Shown here piece by piece: positions 7,994 through 16,222 of a stretch of DNA of 64,000 bases. The stretch covers positions 310,001 to 374,000 of the forward strand of contig NZ_FTNC01000001.1 in assembly GCF_900156285.1 (NCBI RefSeq). Reading direction: 5' to 3'. The translations under genes were made by a program, and so were the position numbers. Under the pieces are notes generated by a model. The model was not told the origin of the DNA. It saw only the letters and a list, made by a program, of their open reading frames with translations, and ran no database searches. Source of the stretch: Halanaerobium kushneri. GTDB lineage: Bacteria; Bacillota; Halanaerobiia; Halanaerobiales; Halanaerobiaceae. Positions within the stretch are counted from its first letter, which is position 1, and every line of letters starts with the position of its first letter.

Positions 7994-9903
7994 AACTTAT
8001 TTACCTCCTCAGCTGGTGCCAGCAAAGAAAGTGCATTTTCAAGAATACCTCTACCATCCAGCTGATATTCTTCTTTCATTTCTTCCATTCCACCCTGACT
8101 GACAAATTCATCTCCAACACCAATTCTTTTAATGTTTTTTAAAGTGACACCTCTATCGGCAGCCAGTTCGAGAACTGCAGAGGAAAAACCTCCTGCCAGA
8201 ACCTGTTCCTCTACTGTAATAACATTATTTGAATTTTTAATCGCTCTGATAATCATTTCTTCATCCAGAGGTTTAACAAAGCGGGCATCAATTAAAGCCG
8301 TTTTATGGCCATTTTCATTTAAAATTCTGGCTGCTTTTTGAGCAGGATATACTGTTGATCCTATAGCAAGGATTGTCAGATCCATTTCTGATTCAACTTT
8401 AATCAACTCTTCTGCCTTGCCGATTTCTAATTTTTTTAAATCTGCTATCTGATGAGATATATAATCTCCAGCAGCTGCACCTCTAGGATAGCGAAGAACA
8501 GCTGGACCTTTATAATTAACAGCAGTAAATAGCATATGCTGCAGCTGTTCTGCATCCCGGGCAGCCATCATAACAAGATTGGGGATCGGACGCAAAAATG
8601 AGTAGTCAAATAACCCCTGATGTGTTTCCCCATCATTACCAACAATACCTGCTCTATCAACAGCCAGAGTTAAATCTAAATTCTGAATAGCAGCATCATG
8701 AATAACCTGATCATAGGCTCGCTGTAAAAAAGTTGAATAAATCGCACAGACAGGTTTCATTCCACCTCTGGCCAGTCCTGTACTCATTGTTACCGCATGC
8801 TGTTCTGCAATTCCAACATCATAGTATCTTTCCGGAAAAGATTGAGCAAATATCTCCATACCAGTTCCAGAGGGCATAGCGGCAGTTATTCCAGCAATCT
8901 TTTTATCTTCAGCAGCCAGCCTACTTAGAGTTTCACCAAAAATTTTGCTGTAACTCGCTTTCGACTTTGTTTTTCGAGAACTTCCATCTGCAATATTAAA
9001 AGCTCCAACTCCATGGAACCTGTCTGGATTTTTTTCTGCCGGGGGATAACCCTTTCCCTTTTTGGTTATTACATGTAAAAGAACAGGTCCATCTATTGTT
9101 TCCGCCTGTTTAAAGTGTTTCATTAATTCAATAATATTATGACCATCAACAGGACCTAAATAATTAAAGCCAAATTCTTCAAAAAGCACACCCTGAATAA
9201 AACTATATTTTAAGGCACTTTTAACCCGCTCAACCGTATTCGAAACAGTATTACCAAAACGAGGAATTTTATTAATTAAAAATTCTATATCTTCTTTTAC
9301 TCGTTTTAATTTAGGGTCATTTCTTAAAGTTGATAAATAATTAGAAATAGCTCCAACATTATTGGAAATTGACATTTCATTATCATTTAAAATTACATTA
9401 ATATCAGCACCAATGTGACCGGCATGATTTAAAGCCTCAAAAGCCATCCCTCCGGTTAGAGCTCCATCACCAATTACTGCATATATATCTCCCATTTGAT
9501 TTAAGTTTTCTCGTGCCATAGCCAGTCCGACCGCAGCTGAAATTGATGTACTGCTGTGTCCGGCACCTATTATATCATGAGGAGATTCAGTACACTTAGG
9601 ATAACCACTAAGTCCATCTTTCTGCCTTAAATTTGCAAAACAATCTTTGCGGCCAGTTAAAATTTTATGAGTATAAGCCTGATGGCCAACATCCCAGATT
9701 ATTTTATCCGTGGGGCTATTTAAATAATGATGCAGAGCAATGGTCAGTTCTACTGTTCCCAGGTTTGAAGCCAGATGACCACCAGTTTCCGAAATATTAT
9801 TTAGTAAAAACTCTCGAATTTCAGCCGCCAGTTCTTTAAGCTGTGATCCTTTTAATCTTTTTAAATCATCTATTCCATTTATTTTTGCTAAATAGTCACT
9901 CAT
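7972..9903 (-). CDS. dxs: 1-deoxy-D-xylulose-5-phosphate synthase
   Basis: Thiamine-diphosphate enzyme catalysing the first step of the MEP isoprenoid pathway from pyruvate and glyceraldehyde-3-phosphate. It shows AGHSSTSISAAVG, the TPP motif GDGALTGG...LNDNEMSIS, IAEQHAVTMSTGLA and the C-terminal transketolase fold. The start is set at ATG 9903 (MSDYLAKI), giving 643 residues. An AGAGGTGG site lies five bases upstream, and the codon overlaps the oapA stop as TAATG. The in-frame GTG nine bases upstream lacks a site. Together with ispA it frames OLE/oapA. Confidence 0.97.
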   Translation of the reverse strand: MSDYLAKINGIDDLKRLKGSQLKELAAEIREFLLNNISETGGHLASNLGTVELTIALHHYLNSPTDKIIWDVGHQAYTHKILTGRKDCFANLRQKDGLSGYPKCTESPHDIIGAGHSSTSISAAVGLAMARENLNQMGDIYAVIGDGALTGGMAFEALNHAGHIGADINVILNDNEMSISNNVGAISNYLSTLRNDPKLKRVKEDIEFLINKIPRFGNTVSNTVERVKSALKYSFIQGVLFEEFGFNYLGPVDGHNIIELMKHFKQAETIDGPVLLHVITKKGKGYPPAEKNPDRFHGVGAFNIADGSSRKTKSKASYSKIFGETLSRLAAEDKKIAGITAAMPSGTGMEIFAQSFPERYYDVGIAEQHAVTMSTGLARGGMKPVCAIYSTFLQRAYDQVIHDAAIQNLDLTLAVDRAGIVGNDGETHQGLFDYSFLRPIPNLVMMAARDAEQLQHMLFTAVNYKGPAVLRYPRGAAAGDYISHQIADLKKLEIGKAEELIKVESEMDLTILAIGSTVYPAQKAARILNENGHKTALIDARFVKPLDEEMIIRAIKNSNNVITVEEQVLAGGFSSAVLELAADRGVTLKNIKRIGVGDEFVSQGGMEEMKEEYQLDGRGILENALSLLAPAEEVNKLWPEKKD

Positions 9904-10460
9904 TAAATCCACCTCTTTTTTAAAAAACCGTAAATTTTATCATAAAACAGATAAAAAAACGCCAGTAATCTGCCAACCAGAAAAATTATTTTTGTAGAGT
10001 TTTTCATTCCATAATACTTAAAAAAAGCTTTACCACCAACAGTTAAAGCGGAAGCCAGACCAATTATTATCAGATTGGTCCATAAATTTGAAAAACCATA
10101 ATAATTAATTAAATCAATAGCTATTACTGCACTAATTGCTCCACTGATAGTTCCACAAATATCTCCAACTATATCGCACATTAAACTTGCTACTTTGTCA
10201 CCATTTTTTGCAAGATATAAAGAAGTTTTAGCTCCAAATATTTTTTTGGCAGCTTTAGCATTAAATGGTTCAGTTCGCGATACTGTAGCAGCAACCCCAA
10301 CCATATCAGACAAAACACCTATTATAATAATAATTAACAGTATTATTACTGCCATCGGTAATGGTACAAACTGTACCTGTGTCTGTGAGACTGATGAGAC
10401 ACTTACCGCAATAAAAAAAGTCATAATAGCAATAATAATACTGCTCTTTAAATTAGCCAA
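9903..10460 (-). CDS. oapA: OLE RNA-associated membrane protein OapA
   Basis: Polytopic membrane protein encoded directly downstream of OLE RNA, the defining position of OapA, which binds OLE and brings it to the membrane. I place the start at TTG 10460, with GAGGTG six bases before it, giving 185 residues that begin with ANLKSSIIIAIM. A longer reading frame from 10562 would overlap the structured RNA and has no ribosome site. Four hydrophobic segments are visible (about residues 5-25, 32-55, 115-130 and 140-160) around a basic and acidic middle (SRTEPFNAKAAKK). Overlaps dxs by one base. Identification rests on family knowledge, topology and locus order. Confidence 0.88.
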   Translation of the reverse strand: MANLKSSIIIAIMTFFIAVSVSSVSQTQVQFVPLPMAVIILLIIIIIGVLSDMVGVAATVSRTEPFNAKAAKKIFGAKTSLYLAKNGDKVASLMCDIVGDICGTISGAISAVIAIDLINYYGFSNLWTNLIIIGLASALTVGGKAFFKYYGMKNSTKIIFLVGRLLAFFYLFYDKIYGFLKKRWI

Positions 10461-10479
10461 AATATTCACCTCAATTAAT

Positions 10480-11064
10480 AAAATAACAGATGGTAATATA
10501 ATAGATAAATGCTGTGTCATAGGTCCAGCAGGTTTTCCCCGGGAATTCCCATCTGTCACCATCCAGGAGATTTCTCATTAAATTCCCGCTGTAGGGTCTC
10601 CCTCTACAGAGCTGAATTACCACTCAGAACACACTTTAATCCCTATTATATCCCTTTATAGACAGTCTAGAAGTTTTCCTTGACAGCATTTGAACTATCT
10701 CCTAGCTTCTTTTGCAGTACTGGTTTCCAGCAGGTTCAACCCAGAGCTGGATCCTGGCACCTGTGTTTTGCTACTGTCTCCAGTACCACTTCAAAGCAGG
10801 CTACACTGTTTAACCTTGCGGTTAAAAACAGGTGAACCTGGCCTTGCTATGTATCCATTAATATAACTCGACCAGGCCTCCGCGAGAAAGGGGTCAACGC
10901 CCACATGCCGTTGTGGATCGCCCCAAACCCTTATCTCTCTGCAATGGCCCCCGACTGGGCGTCAGCAGCCATTACAAAGAACTTCATCGATATGCCCGTT
11001 GACGGATTTTTAGGCCCGCCTTCAAAGATAGTATGCTGACTAGAATACTGCACCATCTGCATTT
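10480..11064 (-). ncRNA. ole: OLE RNA (ornate large extremophilic RNA)
   Basis: About 590 bases with no credible coding sequence, visibly richer in G+C than its surroundings. It is bounded by ispA upstream and oapA/dxs downstream, the known setting of OLE RNA, and has the right size (OLE is about 600 nt). Local helices can be read directly: a GNRA hairpin TTAACC-GCAA-GGTTAA (10809-10825 region), CTGTA...TACAG around GGG-AGA-CCC (10589-10609), and CCACA...TGTGG near 10900-10916. The octamer CAGATGGT near the 5' end (11059-11052) can pair with ACCATCTG near the 3' end (10494-10487). OLE forms a membrane ribonucleoprotein with OapA and is linked to stress adaptation. Exact ends are inferred from the promoter and from the oapA ribosome site. 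Confidence 0.9.
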
Positions 11065-11070
11065 TAACTA

Positions 11071-11099
11071 ATTATAACACATTTATAATAACCCTTCAA
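11071..11099 (-). promoter_or_regulatory. sigma-A-type promoter of OLE RNA
   Basis: On the minus strand TTGAAG (11099-11094), a 17-base spacer and TATAAT (11076-11071). The -35 box starts immediately after the ispA stop codon. Predicted initiation is near 11064. This gives OLE RNA transcription independent of the xse-ispA genes. Confidence 0.85.
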
Positions 11100-12005
11100 T
11101 TAATGCTCTCTGTTCAGAATATAATCAACTAAATCCTTTAAATTCTGAGCCTCATCACCAAAAATTTTTAATTCTGCTTTTGCCTTCTGAGCATATTCCC
11201 GGGCGGCCTTTTGAGCATATTCCCGGGCGGCCTTTTGAGCAGCTTTTGTTCCCATTAGTTTAGGATAAGTGGCTTTATTTAACTCCTGATCTCTACCAAC
11301 AACCTTCCCCATTTTTTCTGTTTCACCTGTAAGATCAAGTAAATCATCAACAATCTGGAATAAAACACCAATATTTTCTGCATAATTTAACAGTGCTTTT
11401 TTTTCTGGCTCAGTAAACTTAGAACAGTAAAGTCCACTTAAGACAGAAGCCTTAATCAAGGCACCTGTTTTTGCTCTGTGAACTTGCTGCATCTCTTCAA
11501 GACTAAGTTTTTTATTCTCAGCCTCTAAATCCAGAATCTGACCACCAACCATTCCCTGATAGCCAGAAAATTTTGCAGTATTTGCAATTATTCTTATTTT
11601 AGCTTCAGGCTCAATTTTAAGTTCTGATAAAAGCTCAAAAGCATATGTAAGAAGCGCATCACCTGCTAATATTGCTGTAGCTTCTCCAAAAACAAGATGA
11701 TTTGTTTTTTTACCCCGCCTCAGCTGATCATCATCCATTGCAGGTAGATCATCATGAATTAAAGAATAACTGTGAATCATTTCCAGAGCAGAACCCGCCT
11801 TTAAAGCAGCCTGGTAATTCCCTTCCAGCAATTCCACAGTTAAAAGTGATAAAACCGGTCTAATCCTTTTACCACCTGAAAGCAGAGTATATTTCATCGC
11901 CTCCGTTAATCGGGGAGCTATCTCTTCTCTTAAATTCATCAGCTCTTCTAAAGTAGCTTCAACTTCTTTTGCTTTTAGATTCAATATTTCTTTTATTGCA
12001 TGCAA
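11100..12005 (-). CDS. ispA: polyprenyl (farnesyl/geranyl) diphosphate synthase
   Basis: Chain-elongating prenyltransferase condensing isopentenyl diphosphate with allylic diphosphates. It has SGGKRIRPVL near 43-52, the first Asp-rich motif DDLPAMDDD at about 85-93 and the second motif DDLLDLTGE, with GKKTN and YQGMVGGQILD typical of IspA. Near the C-terminus the segment AREYAQKA is duplicated in tandem because of a perfect 24-bp DNA repeat. The 301-residue product is therefore slightly longer than the usual roughly 293. It follows xseB, and its stop codon abuts the OLE promoter. Confidence 0.95.
   Translation of the reverse strand: MHAIKEILNLKAKEVEATLEELMNLREEIAPRLTEAMKYTLLSGGKRIRPVLSLLTVELLEGNYQAALKAGSALEMIHSYSLIHDDLPAMDDDQLRRGKKTNHLVFGEATAILAGDALLTYAFELLSELKIEPEAKIRIIANTAKFSGYQGMVGGQILDLEAENKKLSLEEMQQVHRAKTGALIKASVLSGLYCSKFTEPEKKALLNYAENIGVLFQIVDDLLDLTGETEKMGKVVGRDQELNKATYPKLMGTKAAQKAAREYAQKAAREYAQKAKAELKIFGDEAQNLKDLVDYILNREH
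11189..11236. repeat. 24-bp perfect tandem duplication inside ispA
   Basis: Two identical 24-base units, 11189-11212 and 11213-11236, each beginning gagcatattcccgggcgg on the plus strand. The repeat keeps the ispA frame and duplicates eight residues (AREYAQKA) in a C-terminal helix. The perfect identity suggests a recent slippage or duplication event. Confidence 0.95.
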
Positions 12006-12007
12006 AT

Positions 12008-12298
12008 TTAATCCTCCTCAATCTCAGTTTCAAAAGGTATCTCCTCAGTAAACTCCCCATCATCTTTAAGCATTAATTCAATCTTCTTTTCCGCCTTATC
12101 AAGTTTTTGATGGCAAAATTTAAGCAGCTTCATCCCCTGACTGAATTCAGCCAGAGTTTCATCCAGTGATAAACCACCTTTTTCAAGGTCTTCTACAATT
12201 TTTTGTAATTTCTCCAGAGCTGATTCAAAATCAAGTTTTTCTCTATTAATTCCTTCATTTTCTTTTTTAATTTTAGCTTCCTTTTTATTTTCACTCAT
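12008..12298 (-). CDS. xseB: exodeoxyribonuclease VII small subunit
   Basis: 96-residue acidic and basic helical protein. The core LDFESALEKLQKIVEDLEKG followed by LSLDETLAEFSQGMKLLKFC is the XseB signature. The subunit assembles in several copies with XseA to form exonuclease VII, which degrades single-stranded DNA. It overlaps the end of xseA by eight bases. An N-terminal Lys/Glu-rich extension of about 20 residues precedes the conserved part. Confidence 0.93.
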   Translation of the reverse strand: MSENKKEAKIKKENEGINREKLDFESALEKLQKIVEDLEKGGLSLDETLAEFSQGMKLLKFCHQKLDKAEKKIELMLKDDGEFTEEIPFETEIEED

Positions 12299-13547
12299 TT
12301 ATATCACCAACTTTTCTACTAGCTTTTACTTCCAGTTCTAAAAGACCATCACTCAAGCGTGCTCTAAGCTGATCACCAGCAGCAGTTTGCCTGATTGAGC
12401 TGATTGTTTTTTTATTCTGATCCTGAAGAATGGTATAACCACGGTCCAGAGTTTTAAGTGGACTTAAATTATTCAACCTCTGATAAAATAATTGATATTT
12501 ATTTTCCCAATCATTATATTTCCTTTCAATCTGATGGTTTAATTTTGTTTCTATACTGTCAAGTTCCTGTTCATAATCTCTAAACAGTTCTTCCGGTGAG
12601 GCAAATATTCTGCGTTCAGAAATACCTTTTAAATGATTTTTTAATTCTCTAAGCTTAGTAGCACTGCTGTTTACAAGCCTCTGTGATAAATTATTGAGCC
12701 TATTTAAAATTTCTTCTCGATTTGCAGTTGCCAGTTCCGCTGCTGCAGAAGGTGTCGGAGCTCTTAAATCAGCTACAAAATCTGAAATTGTAAAATCAGT
12801 TTCATGACCAACACCGCTGATTACAGGTAGTCTGGAAGCATAAATCGCCCGGGCCACCTCTTCTTCATTAAAGGGCCAGAGATCTTCGATTGAACCTCCA
12901 CCGCGACTGATAATAATTAGGTCAATATCATCTCTACTATTTAAATACTCAATTCCGGCTTTAATTTCACCTTTAGCCAGATTTCCCTGAACATGAGCCG
13001 GAACTATCAGTACAGAAAAATTACCAGTCCGTCTTTTCATCACCGAAAGAATATCTCTAATTGCTGCTCCAGTGGGAGAAGTAACAATTCCTATTTTACT
13101 GGCCAGAAATGGAATTTCTTTTTTCTTGCTTTCTGCAAAGAGGCCTTCTTTTTCTAATCTGGCTTTCAATTTTTCAAAGGCTTGATAAAGTTTTCCTTTG
13201 CCGGCTCTTTCCATTTCCCTGGCATAAAATTGATATTCTCCTCGCTGGGCATAAATATCTAAATTCCCCCTGGCTTCAACCTGCATTCCCTCCTCAGGCT
13301 CAAAGTCAAGAGAAGAATTATAGCCTTTAAACATAACTGTTTTCAGCTGGGAATTTTTATCTTTTAGAGTAAAATACATATGACCGGAACTGTGATGATA
13401 AAAATTAGAGATCTCACCACTTATCCAGAAGTCAGAAAGAAGAGCATCTTCTTTAATTAAAGCCTGAAGATACTCTGTAATTTCCTCTACTGTATAGATC
13501 TTTTTTTCTTTTTTTGTAAATAGATTATCCTGATATAAATCTGACAT
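12291..13547 (-). CDS. xseA: exodeoxyribonuclease VII large subunit
   Basis: Catalytic subunit of exonuclease VII. An N-terminal OB-fold (DFWISGEISNF...HMYFTLKD) is followed by the catalytic domain with SPTGAAIRDIL, IIISRGGGSIEDLWPFNEEE and SGVGHETDFTISDFVADLRAPTPSAAAE, then coiled coil and a C-terminal DRGYTIL. The start is taken at ATG 13547 (MSDLYQDN), with GAGTGG seven bases upstream. A GTG four codons earlier has no proper site. The 418 residues are slightly short of the E. coli protein but normal for Firmicutes. It sits immediately downstream of nfnB. Confidence 0.94.
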   Translation of the reverse strand: MSDLYQDNLFTKKEKKIYTVEEITEYLQALIKEDALLSDFWISGEISNFYHHSSGHMYFTLKDKNSQLKTVMFKGYNSSLDFEPEEGMQVEARGNLDIYAQRGEYQFYAREMERAGKGKLYQAFEKLKARLEKEGLFAESKKKEIPFLASKIGIVTSPTGAAIRDILSVMKRRTGNFSVLIVPAHVQGNLAKGEIKAGIEYLNSRDDIDLIIISRGGGSIEDLWPFNEEEVARAIYASRLPVISGVGHETDFTISDFVADLRAPTPSAAAELATANREEILNRLNNLSQRLVNSSATKLRELKNHLKGISERRIFASPEELFRDYEQELDSIETKLNHQIERKYNDWENKYQLFYQRLNNLSPLKTLDRGYTILQDQNKKTISSIRQTAAGDQLRARLSDGLLELEVKASRKVGDINE

Positions 13548-13560
13548 AAAATCAACCACT

Positions 13561-14976
13561 CTATTTTTTAGATTTCTCTAACAAGTAATTCTTAATATTT
13601 TCTGCAGCTGTTTTGCCGGCACCCATTGCTTTAATAACAGTGGCAGCTCCAGTAACAACATCTCCTCCAGCATATACACCTTCCCGACTGGTCTGCTGAT
13701 CTTCATTGACCTCTATTCCACCCCAGCTTTTCGTCTTTAGATCTTTTGTATTAGAAGTTAAAAGCGGGTTTGGATTCTGACCAATAGCTATTATTACAGT
13801 ATCCAGATCCAGCATCCAGTTAGAACCTTCAATTGGAATTGGCCGTCTTCTACCTGAATCATCCTTTTCTCCAAGTTCCATCTGCTGGCATTCCATTTGA
13901 GAAACTCTGCCCTCTTTTCCATGAATTGCAACCGGATTATTTAAAAGTTTAAATTCAATCCCTTCTTCCCGAGCATGATGTATTTCCTCACTACGTGCAG
14001 GCATCTGCTCTTCAGCTCTTCTATATACTATATAAACATCTTCTGCTCCCAGTCTTTTAGCAGTTCGAGCTGCATCCATCGCAACATTTCCAGCCCCAAC
14101 AACTGCAACTTTATCCTTAACAACTACTGGTGTTTTATATTCTGGATATTTAAAGGCTTTCATCAGATTAACTCTGGTTAAAAACTCATTGGCAGAATAA
14201 ACTCCATTTAAGTTTTCACCAGGAATATTTAAAAATCTCGGCAGACCAGCACCAACACCAATAAATAGTGATTCATAGCCTTTTTCAAATAGTTCATCAA
14301 CTGTAATTGACTTACCAACAACTACATTTAATTGAATATCTACACCGAGTTCTTTGATTGCTTCAACTTCCTGATCAACAATAGCCTTGGGAAGTCTGAA
14401 TTCAGGAATCCCATAGCGCAGCACTCCACCTGTTTCGTGTAGAGCTTCAAAAATTGTAACTTCAAGCCCATATTTTGCAAGATCAGCAGCCGCAGTAAGA
14501 CCTGCAGGACCGGCTCCAATTACCGCAACCTTTCTGCCTTCTAATTCTGGTACCTTCATTTTTTCTATCTCTTCCGCACTGGTACTATCTGTGCCCCGCT
14601 CCATATTATAATCTGCAACATAACGCTCCAGGCGACCAATAGCTACCGGCTCATTTTTGATTCCCATTACACATACATCTTCACACTGCTCCTCCTGAGG
14701 ACAGACACGTCCACAGACAGCTGGAAGATTATTTTTGCTTTTAATAATCTGATTTGCTTCAACTACATCACCATCTATTACAGCCTGGATAAACTGGGGT
14801 ATTGGCACATGAACTGGACATCCTTCAACACAGGGTTGATGTTTACACTGTAAGCATCTTTCCGCTTCAACAACTGCTTCTTTGTCACTATAGCCAAAAG
14901 GAACCTCTTTAAAATTTTTAATTCTCTCTTCAGGCGCCTGCTCTTTCATCGGCGTCTTCTTTTTCTGTAAAGCCAT
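13561..14976 (-). CDS. nfnB: NADH-dependent reduced ferredoxin:NADP+ oxidoreductase large subunit (NfnB/GltD-like)
   Basis: 471-residue flavoprotein with an N-terminal cysteine-rich Fe-S domain (CLQCKHQPCVEGCPVHVP near 37-56 and CGRVCPQEEQCEDVC near 90-104). It then has the FAD-binding VIGAGPAGLTAAADLAKYG and the NAD(P)H-binding VVGAGNVAMDAARTAKRLGA. This arrangement is shared by glutamate synthase small subunits, sulfide dehydrogenase and NfnB. The partner gene directly upstream (overlap TAATG) encodes an NfnA-type FAD/[2Fe-2S] subunit and no glutamate synthase large subunit is present, so the electron-bifurcating transhydrogenase NfnAB is the best call. SudAB-type sulfide dehydrogenase remains an alternative. 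Confidence 0.87.
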   Translation of the reverse strand: MALQKKKTPMKEQAPEERIKNFKEVPFGYSDKEAVVEAERCLQCKHQPCVEGCPVHVPIPQFIQAVIDGDVVEANQIIKSKNNLPAVCGRVCPQEEQCEDVCVMGIKNEPVAIGRLERYVADYNMERGTDSTSAEEIEKMKVPELEGRKVAVIGAGPAGLTAAADLAKYGLEVTIFEALHETGGVLRYGIPEFRLPKAIVDQEVEAIKELGVDIQLNVVVGKSITVDELFEKGYESLFIGVGAGLPRFLNIPGENLNGVYSANEFLTRVNLMKAFKYPEYKTPVVVKDKVAVVGAGNVAMDAARTAKRLGAEDVYIVYRRAEEQMPARSEEIHHAREEGIEFKLLNNPVAIHGKEGRVSQMECQQMELGEKDDSGRRRPIPIEGSNWMLDLDTVIIAIGQNPNPLLTSNTKDLKTKSWGGIEVNEDQQTSREGVYAGGDVVTGAATVIKAMGAGKTAAENIKNYLLEKSKK

Positions 14977-15806
14977 TAATTATCCTCCTCGACTGCTGTA
15001 TCATATACTAAATCTTCTTCATTTTGATAAAAATTAAGCCTGTTCATTAATTCATTAAAATCAACCTGATGAGCATCAAAAGCAGGTCCATCAACACAGG
15101 TGAATTTCCTTTCTCCACCGACAGTTACCCTGCAGGCACCACACATTCCTGTCCCATCAACCATAATAGTATTTAAACTAACAATAGTTTCTACTCCATA
15201 CTCTTTAGTCAAATCAGCCACTGCCTTCATCATTGGCACAGGTCCAATGGCAACTACTAAATCTATGTCATCTTCTTTTTCCAATAAATCTTTTAAAATA
15301 TCAGTCACAAAGCCATGATGACCGTAACTACCATCATCAGTTGCAATAAATAATCTGTCACTATACTTCTCTAATTCTTCTTCTAAAATAATTAAATTTT
15401 TGGTTCTGGCCCCGGTAATGCTGATTACTTCAGCTCCCTGCTCATAAAAACCTCTGACCTTAGGATATAAGAGAGCAGTCCCTGAACCACCACCTAATAA
15501 TACTACCTTTTCATATCCTTCCAGATCAATATGATGACCAAGAGGCCCAACTATATCCTGTATCTGATCACCTTTATCCATCTTACCTAATAATTTTGTA
15601 GAATAACCAACTTCCTGAAAAATAATAGAAATTACACCAGTTTTACGATCGTAATCTGCAACAGTGAGTGGAATTCGTTCCCCTTTTTCATCCACTCTTA
15701 ATATAATAAAATTACCTGGTTTAGTTTTTTTGGCAATCAAAGGTGCTTTAACCTTTAACTTTTTAATTGTGGGTGCCAGAACTTCCTTTTCTAAAATTTC
15801 GTACAT
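14976..15806 (-). CDS. nfnA: NADH-dependent reduced ferredoxin:NADP+ oxidoreductase small subunit (NfnA)
   Basis: 276-residue ferredoxin-NADP reductase-fold protein. It has an N-terminal FAD-binding barrel (NFIILRVDEKGERIPLTVAD), a nucleotide-binding domain (LLGGGSGTALLYPK) and a C-terminal [2Fe-2S] cluster site, MCGACRVTVGG followed by KFTCVDGPAFD. With NfnB it would couple NADH and reduced ferredoxin oxidation to NADP reduction in the cytosol. The AGGAGG site lies just before ATG 15806. Upstream, two 14-bp direct repeats flank a candidate -10 region. Confidence 0.87.
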   Translation of the reverse strand: MYEILEKEVLAPTIKKLKVKAPLIAKKTKPGNFIILRVDEKGERIPLTVADYDRKTGVISIIFQEVGYSTKLLGKMDKGDQIQDIVGPLGHHIDLEGYEKVVLLGGGSGTALLYPKVRGFYEQGAEVISITGARTKNLIILEEELEKYSDRLFIATDDGSYGHHGFVTDILKDLLEKEDDIDLVVAIGPVPMMKAVADLTKEYGVETIVSLNTIMVDGTGMCGACRVTVGGERKFTCVDGPAFDAHQVDFNELMNRLNFYQNEEDLVYDTAVEEDN

Positions 15807-15931
15807 ATTTTCCCTCCTGAATTTTTAAAACTTGAGCAAAAAAAGCCTGCTTCTATATATTATTCTTTAACCGCTCCCTTAAATCCTCCTTAATTTCAGA
15901 AATAATTCGAACTGGAGTCAAGTTATTTTTT

Positions 15932-15990
15932 TCTTAAAGTTTTAAAATCACCGCGTGCATTTAATTATACAATTTATCTTAAAGTTTTAA
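15932..15990. repeat. paired 14-bp direct repeats upstream of nfnAB
   Basis: The sequence tcttaaagttttaa occurs at 15932-15945 and again at 15977-15990, 45 bases apart, start to start. A TATAAT hexamer for minus-strand transcription lies between the copies (about 15966-15971) with only a weak -35. The copies are placed like an operator pair for nfnAB, but no known regulator site is recognised. Function is an inference. Confidence 0.5.
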
Positions 15991-16032
15991 TGTAAGATTT
16001 TATTTTCATAAACAATATTTGAAAAAATCACC

Positions 16033-16061
16033 TTGACAAATTTAAATATTTAAGTTAAAAT
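16033..16061 (+). promoter_or_regulatory. promoter of tRNA-Leu
   Basis: TTGACA (16033-16038), 17-base spacer, TAAAAT (16056-16061), followed 14 bases later by the mature tRNA 5' end. The -35 is a perfect consensus match. Confidence 0.88.
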
Positions 16062-16074
16062 ATTATTTGTCAGT

Positions 16075-16161
16075 GCGAAAGTGGCGGAACTGGCAGACGC
16101 GCTAGGTTCAGGGTCTAGTGGTCTCACGACCGTGAGGGTTCGAATCCCTCCTTTCGCACCA
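16075..16161 (+). tRNA. tRNA-Leu (anticodon CAG)
   Basis: An 87-base class II tRNA with a long variable arm. The acceptor stem is GCGAAAG / CTTTCGC (16075-16081 with 16151-16157), with discriminator A and an encoded CCA (16159-16161). The anticodon stem CTAGG / TCTAG encloses the loop TTCAGGG, giving anticodon CAG at 16109-16111, which reads the leucine codon CTG. The T arm contains GGTTCGAATCC. It stands alone with its own promoter and terminator and is one of only two forward-strand genes here. Confidence 0.98.
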
Positions 16162-16184
16162 TTTTAATTTAATAATGAATTTAA

Positions 16185-16211
16185 AGAGCAGATTTCTCTG
16201 CTCTTTTTTTA
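16185..16211 (+). terminator. intrinsic terminator of tRNA-Leu
   Basis: Perfect 8-bp stem AGAGCAGA (16185-16192) / TCTGCTCT (16197-16204) with a four-base loop, followed by a run of T. It also lies just past the stop of the convergent aminotransferase gene, where it would give a weaker terminator because the T tract on that side is poor. Confidence 0.92.
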
Positions 16212-16222
16212 TTTACTTAAAA

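Noticed and set aside
10195-10581. Forward 128-residue frame antisense to oapA and the OLE 3' end
   Set aside because: It is the mirror of a conserved membrane protein gene and a structured RNA, has no ribosome site and no protein-family features.
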